Positions 26,600 through 34,937 of a DNA stretch of 64,000 nt are shown piece by piece. The stretch is from Gluconacetobacter liquefaciens (GTDB taxonomy: Bacteria; Pseudomonadota; Alphaproteobacteria; Acetobacterales; Acetobacteraceae), in assembly GCF_003350405.1 (NCBI RefSeq), contig NZ_QQAW01000011.1:1-64000 (forward strand). The letters run 5' to 3'. Position 1 is the first letter of the stretch; every line of letters starts with the position of its first letter. Made by a program: the position numbers and the translations under genes. The notes below the pieces were generated by a model. It was not told where the DNA came from. It did not search any database and was given only the letters and a program-made list of their open reading frames with translations.

Positions 26600-28221
26600 C
26601 ATTGCCGCGTTTGCCGCGTTTTCTGCCTGTTCTGGCCGTGCCTGTTCTGACCGTGCCTGTTCTGATCGCGGCGGTTCTGACCGGGGCGGTCCTGATGCTG
26701 GCGGGCTGTGCGACGGCGGAACTGGCGACCGCGCCGGCCAGCCCTGGGCAGCCCTGGCAACCCAATGTGTCGGCCGGCGGCGCGCTGCTGCCGGGGCGGC
26801 CCGGCAGGCGGCCGGGCCTGTCGTTGCCCCCTGGCTATACGCTGCCATCCGACCCGTCGGTGGTGACGCATGGCACTTCGCGCACGCTGGAAGCGCATCC
26901 GGGGCAGGTCTATACGCTGGCCGAACTGATCGACGTGGCGCAGTCGGCGAACCCGCAGACGCGGCGGGCGTGGAATACGGCGCGCGATGCGGCGCTGGCT
27001 GTCGGCATCGTCAAGAGCACCTATCTGCCGTACCTGACGGCGACGGTGGTCGGTGGCTGGTCGCACAGCCAGAGCCGGACCACCAATGCGTCGCTCGATG
27101 CCGGCAGCTATGGGGCGCTGGACATCGACGGCACGCCGCAGCGCCATAATGACGGCTCGGCCGAAGTCCAGACCATCGGCCTGCGCTGGCTGCTGTTCGA
27201 TTTCGGGCGGCGGGAGGCGCTGGTGCGGACGGCGCGCGAGGCGCAGCTTGCGACCAACGTGCTGTTCACGGCGGCGCACCAGAAGGTGATCTACAGCGTG
27301 ACGACGGCCTTTTACGCCCATGCGGCGGCCGCCACCCGCGCACGGCTGCTGCGTGGCGCGCTGGACAATGCGCAGCGCGTGCAGGCGGCGGCGGAGATGC
27401 GGCTGAGGCAGGGGCAGGGGACCATCGTGGACGTGACCCAGGCGCGGCAGGCGACGGCGCAGGTGACGCTGCGCCTGGTGCAGGCCCAGGGCGAGGACGA
27501 GAACACGTACCTGACCCTACTGACGGCGGCGGGGGTTTCGGCCGATGCCCGCGTGGGGCTGGAGGACGTATCGGGGCGTGCCCTGACGATGGAGGATGCG
27601 CGCCTGAGCGGCGAGATGGTCCGGCGCGCGGTGGCGCGCCGGCCGGACGTGCTGGCGGCCTATGCGGCGGCGCGATCGGCGCATCATCGGGTGACGGCGG
27701 CGCGGGCGGCGTTTCTGCCCAGCATTTTCATGACGGGCAATGTGGCGTACGCGACCGGGCGCACGAACCTGACCTCCATCCCCGGTGCCGGGGCGGATTC
27801 CGCGCCGACGCTGAACCTGTCGGGCAATCGCTTCAGCACCCTCATTCTGGGCGGGATCAGTGTGCCGATCTTCGATGGCGGGTTGCGGGCCGCCATGGTG
27901 AAGCGTGCGCAGGACCAGGAAGACAGCGCGGAGGCGACGCTGCGGCAGACGGTCAATGATTCGGTCCAGCAGATCGTGGCGGCCGAGAATGCCCTGCATA
28001 CCAGCCTGAGCGCCTATGACGCGGCATCGAAGCTGCGGGTGGCGTCGCAGACCAGTTTCGATGCGTCCTTTGCGGCCTATCGCAATGGCACCGGGTCGGT
28101 CACGCAGGCGGAACTGGCACGGAACGGGCTGCTGGATGCCGATATCAGCCGTTCGGATGCCTATTACGCCGCGTTGATCGCCGCGGCGGGCCTGGGCTTC
28201 AGCACGGGATCGCTGGGGTGA
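26596..28221 (+). CDS. mdtP: MdtP-like outer-membrane efflux channel (TolC/OMF lipoprotein)
   Basis: A 541-residue outer-membrane factor. Its leader is repetitive (FLPVLAVPVLTVPVLIAAVL) and ends in lipobox MLAGC. The mature protein has the two OEP repeats: first with TLAELIDVAQSANPQTRRAW and the motif LRWLLFDFGRREAL, second with AAYAAARSAHHRVTAARAAF and GISVPIFDGGLRAAMVKRAQ. These form the tunnel of a TolC-type trimer. It is the last gene of ytcA-mdtNOP; the following gene is 120 bases away and unrelated. Confidence 0.88.
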   Translation: MTLPRLPRFLPVLAVPVLTVPVLIAAVLTGAVLMLAGCATAELATAPASPGQPWQPNVSAGGALLPGRPGRRPGLSLPPGYTLPSDPSVVTHGTSRTLEAHPGQVYTLAELIDVAQSANPQTRRAWNTARDAALAVGIVKSTYLPYLTATVVGGWSHSQSRTTNASLDAGSYGALDIDGTPQRHNDGSAEVQTIGLRWLLFDFGRREALVRTAREAQLATNVLFTAAHQKVIYSVTTAFYAHAAAATRARLLRGALDNAQRVQAAAEMRLRQGQGTIVDVTQARQATAQVTLRLVQAQGEDENTYLTLLTAAGVSADARVGLEDVSGRALTMEDARLSGEMVRRAVARRPDVLAAYAAARSAHHRVTAARAAFLPSIFMTGNVAYATGRTNLTSIPGAGADSAPTLNLSGNRFSTLILGGISVPIFDGGLRAAMVKRAQDQEDSAEATLRQTVNDSVQQIVAAENALHTSLSAYDAASKLRVASQTSFDASFAAYRNGTGSVTQAELARNGLLDADISRSDAYYAALIAAAGLGFSTGSLG

Positions 28222-28340
28222 GGGCCGGCCTGGAAACCCGCGCGGGGGGCGGCGCGACGGGCGGCCTGTTTCCTTTGACAAGGAGGGGCCGATGATATCC
28301 CTTTGCCTGAACGATAGAAACGAGCGGAACAGATACTGAA

Positions 28341-29453
28341 ATGTCCAGAATGCGCCTGTTTGCGGCAAGCTGTGCTGCCGCCGTTCTCTCGGCCGGTCTG
28401 CTGGCCGCGCCGATGGTCGAAGCCTGCACGCGCTTTGTTTATCATGGCGCGGATAATGAGGTGATCACGGCCCGGTCGATGGACTGGAAGACCGATGTCG
28501 CCACCAATCTCTGGGCCTTTCCGCGCGGGATGCGGCGCTCGGGGGAAGCCGGGGCGCAATCGCTGGTCTGGACATCGAAATATGGCAGCGTCATTGCCTC
28601 CGGCTACGATATCGCCACCACGGATGGCATGAACGAGGCCGGGCTGGTCGCCAACGTGCTCTGGCTGGTCGAGTCCGAATATCCGAAATATGACGGCAGG
28701 AAAAAGGGACTGTCGATCGCGGCGTGGGCGCAGTATGTGCTGGACAATTTCGCCACCGTGCAGGAAGCGGTGGAGACGCTGGCGAAGGAGCCCTTTACGA
28801 TCGTCACGGCGAACGTGCCCGGCGAGACGCGGCTGGCCACGTTGCATCTGTCGCTCTCCGATGCTTCGGGCGACAGTGCGATCATCGAATATATCGACGG
28901 GAAGCAGGTCATTCACCATAGCCGCGACTATCAGGTGATGACCAATTCGCCGAGTTTCGAAAAGCAGCTTGCCCTGAACGAATACTGGAAGGATATCGGC
29001 GGCACGGTGATGCTGCCCGGCACCAACCGCGCCGCCGACCGGTTTGCGCGTGCCGCCTTCTATGTCAACGCGATTCCGAAAAGCGAGAGCCCGGACGAGG
29101 CGATTGCCAGCGTGTTCAGCGTGATCCGCAACGTGTCGGTGCCTTTCGGGATTACGACGCCGGACCAGCCCAATATTTCCTCGACGCGGTGGCGGACGGT
29201 CGCCGACCAGAAGCGCAGGCTGTATTTCTTCGAATCGGTCCTGACGCCGAATATCTTCTGGGTAGATCTGAAAACGCTCGATCTTTCGGAGAAGACCGGA
29301 AAGGTGATGAAGCTGGAGCTTGGGCCGAACCAGACCCATATCTATTCCGGCGTGGCGAACGGGCAGTTCAGGCAGGCGACGCCGTTCAAATTTCTCGGCA
29401 TCGCGCCGCCGTTGCGGGCACAGTGCTGCGTGCTGAAGGCCGGCGAGGAGTGA
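28341..29453 (+). CDS. Choloylglycine hydrolase/penicillin V acylase family (Ntn) enzyme
   Basis: A 370-residue exported protein. The signal peptide ends ...MVEA, and the next residues are CTRFVYHGADNEVITARSMD, so signal cleavage would itself expose the N-terminal nucleophile Cys29. R-S-M-D is the second conserved element (Arg and Asp of the BSH/PVA active site), and NEAGLVANVLW, YQVMTNSPSFEKQL (Asn) and SSTRWRTVADQKRRLYFFES (late Arg) follow. These enzymes cleave linear amide bonds: bile-salt conjugates, penicillin V or acyl-homoserine lactones. In an environmental acetic acid bacterium, N-acyl signal degradation is the more likely role, by inference. Confidence 0.86.
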   Translation: MSRMRLFAASCAAAVLSAGLLAAPMVEACTRFVYHGADNEVITARSMDWKTDVATNLWAFPRGMRRSGEAGAQSLVWTSKYGSVIASGYDIATTDGMNEAGLVANVLWLVESEYPKYDGRKKGLSIAAWAQYVLDNFATVQEAVETLAKEPFTIVTANVPGETRLATLHLSLSDASGDSAIIEYIDGKQVIHHSRDYQVMTNSPSFEKQLALNEYWKDIGGTVMLPGTNRAADRFARAAFYVNAIPKSESPDEAIASVFSVIRNVSVPFGITTPDQPNISSTRWRTVADQKRRLYFFESVLTPNIFWVDLKTLDLSEKTGKVMKLELGPNQTHIYSGVANGQFRQATPFKFLGIAPPLRAQCCVLKAGEE

Positions 29454-29511
29454 GGCTGACTTCGGCCTGCCGGGCGCTGAAGAGGCGGCAGGGGCAGGCC
29501 CGAACGGCCTT

Positions 29512-30171
29512 TTAAGAGAGGCTTCCGGACTGTGGGGGCGCGGGCCAGGCGTGCATGCCGATGCCGGCGATTTCGAGCAGCCTTTCCCTCGGCGCGCCGT
29601 CGCGCGCCAGCAGGGCCATGCCGCGCAGGAGCGCGCTGTAGAAGGCGGCCATGGCTTCGATATCCGTTTCGGCCGGGAGGTCGCCTGACGCGATGCCGGC
29701 GCGCAGTCGGGTGGCCAGGGCGGCTTCGGCCTGGGTGCGCTGGGTGGCCAGGAGATCGCGCAGGCGGGCCTGGGTCGGGGCGCACTGGGTGGCGGCGGCG
29801 GCGATCATGCAGCCGGCCGGCTGGTCGTCGCGGGTGAACTGGGACGCGGCCGTCGTCAGCAGGTGCTGGAAGGCGGTGCGGGTATCGGTCTCGTCGTTCA
29901 GGATGGCGAAGAACCAGGCGCCGGCGAGTTGGAGGTAGGCGTCGATCGCCTCGTGATACAGGGCCTCCTTGCTGCCGAATGCGTTGTAGAAGCTCGATGC
30001 GCTGATGCCCATGGCGGCGATCAGGTCGTCGAAGCTGGTGCCGTCATAGCCGCGATCCCAGAACAGGCGCATGGCCGCGCACAGGGCCTGTGCGCGGTCG
30101 AAAGCCTGCGGGCGGCCCCGGCCGCGCCGTGGGGGCGTCGTTCCGCTGGTGGCGATTATTTTTGGTGTCAT
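29512..30171 (-). CDS. TetR-family regulator
   Basis: A 219-residue protein. The HTH region RGRGRPQAFDRAQALCAAMR, then GYDGTSFDDLIAAMGISASS and FYNAFGSKEALYHEAIDAYL, is a standard TetR N-terminus; the C-terminal half is helical with CMIAAAATQCAP. ATG 30171 has GGAG just upstream. It is divergent from the SDR gene at 30306 and both promoters face the palindrome at 30223-30238, with a half-site (CGCTCCA) repeated right at its own start codon. It probably represses itself and the SDR. Confidence 0.87.
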   Translation of the reverse strand: MTPKIIATSGTTPPRRGRGRPQAFDRAQALCAAMRLFWDRGYDGTSFDDLIAAMGISASSFYNAFGSKEALYHEAIDAYLQLAGAWFFAILNDETDTRTAFQHLLTTAASQFTRDDQPAGCMIAAAATQCAPTQARLRDLLATQRTQAEAALATRLRAGIASGDLPAETDIEAMAAFYSALLRGMALLARDGAPRERLLEIAGIGMHAWPAPPQSGSLS

Positions 30172-30222
30172 CGCTCCATAAATCCTTGAACGCGGGGATG
30201 CGTCTCTCAATATGCCTCATGT

Positions 30223-30238
30223 TGGAGCGGTCGCTCCA
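30223..30238. promoter_or_regulatory. Likely TetR operator
   Basis: TGGAGCG-GT-CGCTCCA is a perfect 7-bp inverted repeat in the divergent gap between the TetR regulator and the SDR gene. The half-site CGCTCCA occurs again at 30172-30178, next to the regulator start. Confidence 0.6.
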
Positions 30239-30305
30239 CATTTTAACGCGTGATTTTCGCAAACCGGGCATGAGGGGGTGAGGCGCCTCCCGGCCCAGAA
30301 GAGGC

Positions 30306-31061
30306 ATGACACCAATGAGCAAGCTTTCGGGAAAAGTCGCGATCGTGACCGGCGCCTCCAAGGGGATCGGCGCCGGGATCGCCAGGGCGCTGGCCGCCGA
30401 GGGTGCGGCCGTCGTCGTCAATTATGCCTCCAGCCAGGCGGGGGCGGATGCTGTGGTCTCGGCGATCGTCGGGGCGGGGGGCAACGCGGTTGCGGTGCGG
30501 GGCGATGTCTCGCGCGGCGACGAGGCGCGGGGGCTGGTCGATGCGGCGGTGAGCGCGTTCGGGCGGCTGGATATCCTGGTCAACAATTCGGGCGTTTATG
30601 AATTCGCGCCGATCGAGGAGGTGACCGAGGAGCATTTCCACCGGCAGTTCAACGTCAACGTGCTGGGCACCTTGCTGGTGACGCAGGCCGCGGTCGGCCA
30701 TATCGGCGCGGGGGGCAGCATCATCAATATCGGCTCGGTCGTCTCGCGGATCACGCCGCCCAATTCGGTCGTCTATAACGGGACGAAGGGGGCGGTCGAT
30801 GCCGTGACCGGGACGCTCGCGCGGGAACTCGGGCCGAGGCAGATCCGCGTCAATGCCATCAATCCGGGTCTGGTCGAGACCGAGGGGACGCGGAGTGCCA
30901 ATGTCGTGGGGTCGGAAATGGAGCAGGCGATCATTGCCCAGACGCCGCTGGGCCGCGTAGGCCGGGTGGGCGATATCGGGTCGATCGCGGTCTTCCTGGC
31001 TTCGGACGATGCCGGCTGGGTGACCGGGGAAACGCTGATCGCGTCCGGCGGTCTGCGCTGA
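30306..31061 (+). CDS. Short-chain dehydrogenase/reductase
   Basis: A 251-residue classical SDR with all family motifs: AIVTGASKGIGAGIARALAA (NAD(P) binding), ILVNNSGVYEF (N-N-S-G), a catalytic serine in NIGSVVS, and Y-N-G-T-K in VVYNGTKGAVDAV. Asn and Tyr after the third strand (VVVNYASSQAG) point to NADPH. The end GWVTGETLIASGGLR is usual. ATG 30315 (MSKLSGKVA) is an alternative start with better spacing. It is controlled by the divergent TetR regulator, and may detoxify a carbonyl compound. Confidence 0.86.
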   Translation: MTPMSKLSGKVAIVTGASKGIGAGIARALAAEGAAVVVNYASSQAGADAVVSAIVGAGGNAVAVRGDVSRGDEARGLVDAAVSAFGRLDILVNNSGVYEFAPIEEVTEEHFHRQFNVNVLGTLLVTQAAVGHIGAGGSIINIGSVVSRITPPNSVVYNGTKGAVDAVTGTLARELGPRQIRVNAINPGLVETEGTRSANVVGSEMEQAIIAQTPLGRVGRVGDIGSIAVFLASDDAGWVTGETLIASGGLR

Positions 31062-31124
31062 GACAGGGCCGGCCCTGGTGCTGCGGTGCTGGGGCCGGCT
31101 TGTGCCGGGGAGTGTTCCGCGCAT

Positions 31125-31152
31125 AAAAAAACCGCCCCGAAGGGCGGTTTTC
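31125..31152 (-). terminator. Rho-independent terminator of cspA
   Basis: On the minus strand a GC stem ACCGCCC/GGGCGGT with a short TTCG-type loop is followed by seven T residues, 24 bases after the cspA stop codon. The reverse direction has a shorter T-run, so it may also serve the SDR gene arriving from the other side. Confidence 0.8.
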
Positions 31153-31175
31153 CGAGGGTGCCGCTGGCGGAACCT

Positions 31176-31382
31176 TCACGCAGCCTTGAGATTGACCGCG
31201 GACTTCTTGCCATTACGGCCGGCCTCGATTTCATACGAAATCTTCTGGCCTTCGTTGAGGGTGGCCATGCCAGCGCGCTCAAGAGCGGTGATGTGCACGA
31301 ACACGTCGGCAGTGCCGTCTTCCGGCTGGATGAAGCCGTAGCCCTTGGTGCCGTTGAACCATTTTACGGTGCCTGTTGTCAT
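31176..31382 (-). CDS. cspA: Cold-shock protein, CspA family
   Basis: A 68-residue OB-fold protein, the normal family size. [20 protein letters not shown] holds RNP1 (K-G-Y-G-F-I) and DVFVHITAL holds RNP2 (V-F-V-H). It binds single-stranded RNA/DNA and acts as an RNA chaperone. The ribosome site AAAGGAG precedes the ATG. A long AT-rich leader extends upstream, and a clear terminator follows. Confidence 0.95.
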   Translation of the reverse strand: MTTGTVKWFNGTKGYGFIQPEDGTADVFVHITALERAGMATLNEGQKISYEIEAGRNGKKSAVNLKAA

Positions 31383-31796
31383 AACGAGGCTCCTTTACTG
31401 TAGTGCGGTGGTACATACAAAACGTGTACGCAATCGTAACTTGTCACGGGACAGACCCGACGCAACGCGCGCCAGAGATCCTCATAAAAGCATCCACCGT
31501 TGCCATCTACACATGAATAAATTCTGGAAGCAAGCAAAAAATTCTTGCCTCCTTCATGATCCATTACATTGGGAATATTTCCTATATCGTTGATTATATG
31601 CGGCCTTATGCCGAAAAACAGCAGAAAATGACCAGTCTTCGTAATGGACATTCTCTCGCCGGAGGTGGTGGGAGAGGGGGGAATGGTGAGGTCGGGGTCC
31701 TTGAGGCAGGGAAACTGGCTTTGGCAATCCGGGAAGACCGGCGGGGGAGGAGCCCGCCTTTCCCACCTTTGCCACCGGTGATGTCGGGGGGATGGC
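31383..31796. other. Long non-coding region upstream of cspA
   Basis: These 414 bases hold no gene I can support. The part next to cspA (31383-31600) is AT-rich and probably contains the promoter and the long structured 5' leader typical of cold-shock mRNAs. The distal part (31640-31796) is GC-rich and lies beyond the end of the DUF2268-like pseudogene. Confidence 0.45.
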
Positions 31797-32487
31797 CTAT
31801 GCCGGCGCGATGTCGGCCCCGTCGGGCGGCAGCAGGCCGGTGGCGCGGGCGGTGGCGATGATTTCCGTGGCCGGGACGGTGATCCAGCGTTCGGCGGACA
31901 GGGGGCCGGCGGTGTCGCGCCATGTCTGCACCATCGCGCAGCCCAGCGTGTAGCCGAACCAGCGGGGGATGTCGGCGGCGCCGAAGAACCAGCGTGCGTG
32001 ATCGTAGCCGGTGGTGGCCATGGGCGGCAGGCGGTCGTGCTGTTGCAGGATCGCGGGGCGGTCGATGGCGCCCTCCCAGGGGGGCGGGTGGCATCTGGCT
32101 GAGAGTGTGGGCGAAGTGGCAGGCGAGGCCCTCGCTGACCAGGGCCTCGCCGAAGGTGCGGCCGTAGCCGGGGCCGGCCATGCGCAGGGTGTGGTGGGCC
32201 TCGTGCAGCATTTCGCGCGTCAGGGTGCCGTTGGCGATGGTGGCCGCCGTGTTGGGGTTGGCGGGGTTGATCGTGAGCGATACCAGCCGGGCGTGCCAGG
32301 CGCGGCCGCCGATGCCGATTTCGGGGATGGTGCCAGGGCGGGCGGCCTGGATCAGGATATCGAGCGGCGGCAGTGGGTGTTGCACCGAGAGCAGGGTGTG
32401 GGCCCGTGCGATGGCGGCCTGGATGCCGGCCTGTTGCGCGTCGAGGTTGCCGGTGGCGCGCAGCCAGTGGAGGTGCCAGTTGTGCAT
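31797..32487 (-). pseudogene. DUF2268-like zinc-peptidase-type gene, frameshifted
   Basis: Read from ATG 32487 the protein starts MHNWHLHWLRATGNL and carries LHEAHHTLRMAGPGYGRTFG, a H-E-x-x-H-like site (H-E-A-H-H) followed by a glutamate further on (EALVSEGLACHFAH), as in DUF2268 putative Zn proteases. After SQMPP the frame is lost at a G6 run on the plus strand (32079-32084); the sequence resumes one base off as WEGAIDRPAI...MATTGYDHARWFFGAADIPR and ends at 31797. Removing one base gives a 229-residue protein. It is either a recent pseudogene or a homopolymer sequencing error. It follows the NCS1 permease by 95 bases. Confidence 0.65.
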
Positions 32488-32582
32488 GTCGTCCGTCCCC
32501 GCGCCCTGTAGGGGACAGGATGCGGATCGGGCGTTTGTGCTGTCAATCGGGCATGGCTGTGAGGCCGGATGGTCTTGCTGCG

Positions 32583-34013
32583 TCAGCGGGACGGGGTGGT
32601 GCGGTTGAAGGCGCGGTAGAGGCCGCCGCCGGCGAGGATGCCGAGGAACCAGGAGACGGCGTTGATGGCGTCCTGGCCGGGGAAGGTGCCCGCCGGGAAG
32701 AGGGTCGGGGGCAGGATGAGCAGCAGGGTCAGGGCGGTGGCAGCCAGGGCGGAGGGGCGCCAGCCATGCCGGCCCGCATAGAGGCCGGTGAAGCTGTAGA
32801 GTTGCGGGAGGTCCAGCGTCTGGCGGCGGACGAGGTAGTAGTCGGCCAGCATGATGCCGGTAATGGGGGCCAGGATCGCGGACAGGATGCCGAGCAGGGC
32901 GAAGACGGCCTGCGGGTGGTCGAACCACATCCAGGGGGCGGCGAGCAGGCCGAGCAGGATGACCGCGATGCCCGCGCGGTCGAAATCGAGGCGGCGGGGG
33001 AACAGGCTGAGCAGGTCGTAGGCGGCGGGCACGATGTTGCCGGCGACGTTGACCGACAGGGCGGCGACGATGATCGTGGTGCCGCCGATGAGCGTGAGGG
33101 GCGTGCTGTGGATCTGCGTTAGGATTTCGACCGGATTCCACATCGGCTTTCCGAAGGTGACGATGGTGGCCGAGGTGATGAGGATGCTCATCGGCGTGAA
33201 GATGACGGCCGTGACGGGCAGGCCGATGAGCTGGCCGATGGCCTGGTCGCGCTGTGAGCGGACGAAGCGGCTGAGGTCGGGGATATTGACCGCGAACGAG
33301 GCCCAGATGCCGATGATGCTGGTGACGGCCGCCCCGCCCTTGAGGAACAGCGCCGACCCGTGAAGCGTGGACGGAATGGCGAAGAGCGGGCCGGTGCCGT
33401 GGCAGATCCTGATGGCCCAGAGGGAAGCGGCGCCGGCGACGACGAGGACCAGCGGACCGGCGACCAGTTCGAAATTGCGGATGCGGTGCATGCCGTGGGC
33501 GGCGACGAGGGCGTGCAGGCCCCAGACCAGCGCCATGGATAGCCACAGGCCGAGCGATGTGCCGCTGCCGGGAAGGTGCAGGCTGTCCCATGCCGGCCAG
33601 AGGCTGGCGAGGATGGCGTCGAGCGCCTCGGACGCCGCGTAGGACTGGACGGCGAACCAGAAGATGGCGACCACGGCGCGGATGGCGACGGGGATGACGG
33701 CCCCGCGCGGGCCGAAGGCGCTGCGGATCAGGACACAGAAGGGGATGCCCCATTCGGTGCCGGCACGGGCATTGAACCACATGGCGGCGAACAGCGAGCA
33801 ATAGGCCGTCCAGACGATCAGCAGGCACTGGAGGGCGGAGAAGCCGACGGCCATCAGCCCGGCGGCGGCCTCGTAGGCCACCACGTTATGGACCATGCCC
33901 ATCCAGACCGCGGCGAGGGTGACCCAGGTCCAGTCGCGTTTCTGCGGGGGCAGGGGCGCGATGTCGGGATTCCACAGCAGGGGGTCTCGGACGGTCTGGG
34001 TGGTGTCCAGCAT
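32583..34013 (-). CDS. NCS1-family nucleobase/hydantoin permease
   Basis: A 476-residue transporter with about 12 helices of the nucleobase:cation symporter-1 family. LLWNPDIAPLPPQKRDWTWV at the start, AFGPRGAVIPVAIRAVVAIF, and NIPDLSRFVRSQRDQAIGQL are family segments; family members move cytosine, allantoin or benzyl-hydantoin with Na+ or H+. It is last in the minus-strand operon TonB receptor-amidohydrolase-LysR-NCS1, with a 34-base gap from lysR, and should bring the amidohydrolase substrate into the cytoplasm. Confidence 0.88.
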   Translation of the reverse strand: MLDTTQTVRDPLLWNPDIAPLPPQKRDWTWVTLAAVWMGMVHNVVAYEAAAGLMAVGFSALQCLLIVWTAYCSLFAAMWFNARAGTEWGIPFCVLIRSAFGPRGAVIPVAIRAVVAIFWFAVQSYAASEALDAILASLWPAWDSLHLPGSGTSLGLWLSMALVWGLHALVAAHGMHRIRNFELVAGPLVLVVAGAASLWAIRICHGTGPLFAIPSTLHGSALFLKGGAAVTSIIGIWASFAVNIPDLSRFVRSQRDQAIGQLIGLPVTAVIFTPMSILITSATIVTFGKPMWNPVEILTQIHSTPLTLIGGTTIIVAALSVNVAGNIVPAAYDLLSLFPRRLDFDRAGIAVILLGLLAAPWMWFDHPQAVFALLGILSAILAPITGIMLADYYLVRRQTLDLPQLYSFTGLYAGRHGWRPSALAATALTLLLILPPTLFPAGTFPGQDAINAVSWFLGILAGGGLYRAFNRTTPSR

Positions 34014-34047
34014 GGGGTCTTTCCGGTTTTGGCCCGGCGCCGGGGCG

Positions 34048-34923
34048 CTAGGCCCTGCGTCGGGGGATGCGGGGGGTGATCTGCCGGGAATGGGCGGCGA
34101 TGGTGTCGGCGAGGGCCTTGACGGGGCCTTCGAGCGTTTCGGTCTTGCCGATGACGATGAAATCGACCTCGGGCGTTTCGGGCAGCCCCTCGGCCACGGG
34201 GAGCGAGCGGTCGTACTGGCTGAGGAAGGAAGATTGCGCGGTGACGCCGTAGCCGGCGCGGACGGCGGCGAGCAGGGCGGTGAGGTTTTCGGACGTGAAG
34301 GCGACGTACCAGGGGATTTCCGCCGCGTTGAGGCATTCGAGCGCGATCAGGCGGGTGATGGCGGGCTCGGGGAAGACGACCAGCGGCAGCGGGGTGCCGG
34401 GCTCCCAGTTGCCGAACCAGGTGAGGGGCTCGCGCCAGATGGTCGTGCCGCGTGCGTCGCCGATGCGGCGCTTGGTGCAGAGCAGGTCGACCGAGCCGGT
34501 GTCGAGATCGTTCTGGAGCGAGCCGCTGAGGCCGACGCGGAGATGGACGTCGACCTTGGGGTATTTCTCGCGGAAGATGCCCAGGATTTCCGGCAGGCGG
34601 GTCATCGTCAGGTCTTCGGAGATGCCGAGGCGGATATAGCCGCGGATCACCGAGCGGTCGAACCAGGTGAGCGCGCGGTCCTGCGCCGAGAGGATGTCGC
34701 GCGCGAGGGCGATCATCATATGGCCGTCCTGCGTCAGCGTGACCTGCTTGGTGCTGCGGACCAGGAGCGTGCGGTTGATGGCCTGTTCCAGGCGGCTGAC
34801 ATGCTGGCTGACGGTGGACTGGACGATGCCGAGACGGCGGGCGGCGGAGGTGAAATGCAGGGTCTCCGCCACCGCCAGGAAGGAGCGGAGCTGCTGGGGG
34901 TCGAGGTCTCGGGCGTCGTCCAT
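34048..34923 (-). CDS. LysR-family transcriptional regulator
   Basis: A 291-residue LysR regulator: HTH at residues 8-65 (LRSFLAVAETLHFTSAARRL, VSQHVSRLEQAINRTLLVRS) and a periplasmic-binding-type effector domain (RLGISEDLTMTRLPEILGIF, VDLLCTKRR). It sits inside the operon between the amidohydrolase and the NCS1 permease, with 14 and 34 bases to its neighbours, which is unusual for LysR genes that are normally divergent. It likely senses the imported compound and activates the operon from its upstream region. Confidence 0.88.
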   Translation of the reverse strand: MDDARDLDPQQLRSFLAVAETLHFTSAARRLGIVQSTVSQHVSRLEQAINRTLLVRSTKQVTLTQDGHMMIALARDILSAQDRALTWFDRSVIRGYIRLGISEDLTMTRLPEILGIFREKYPKVDVHLRVGLSGSLQNDLDTGSVDLLCTKRRIGDARGTTIWREPLTWFGNWEPGTPLPLVVFPEPAITRLIALECLNAAEIPWYVAFTSENLTALLAAVRAGYGVTAQSSFLSQYDRSLPVAEGLPETPEVDFIVIGKTETLEGPVKALADTIAAHSRQITPRIPRRRA

Positions 34924-34937
34924 GATGGATTCCTGTT

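Noticed and set aside
31606-33828. A 740-codon minus-strand open frame, Pro/Arg/His-rich
   Set aside because: It is the shadow of the NCS1 permease in another frame joined to the DUF2268-like gene; only the part from 32487 down is genuine protein.
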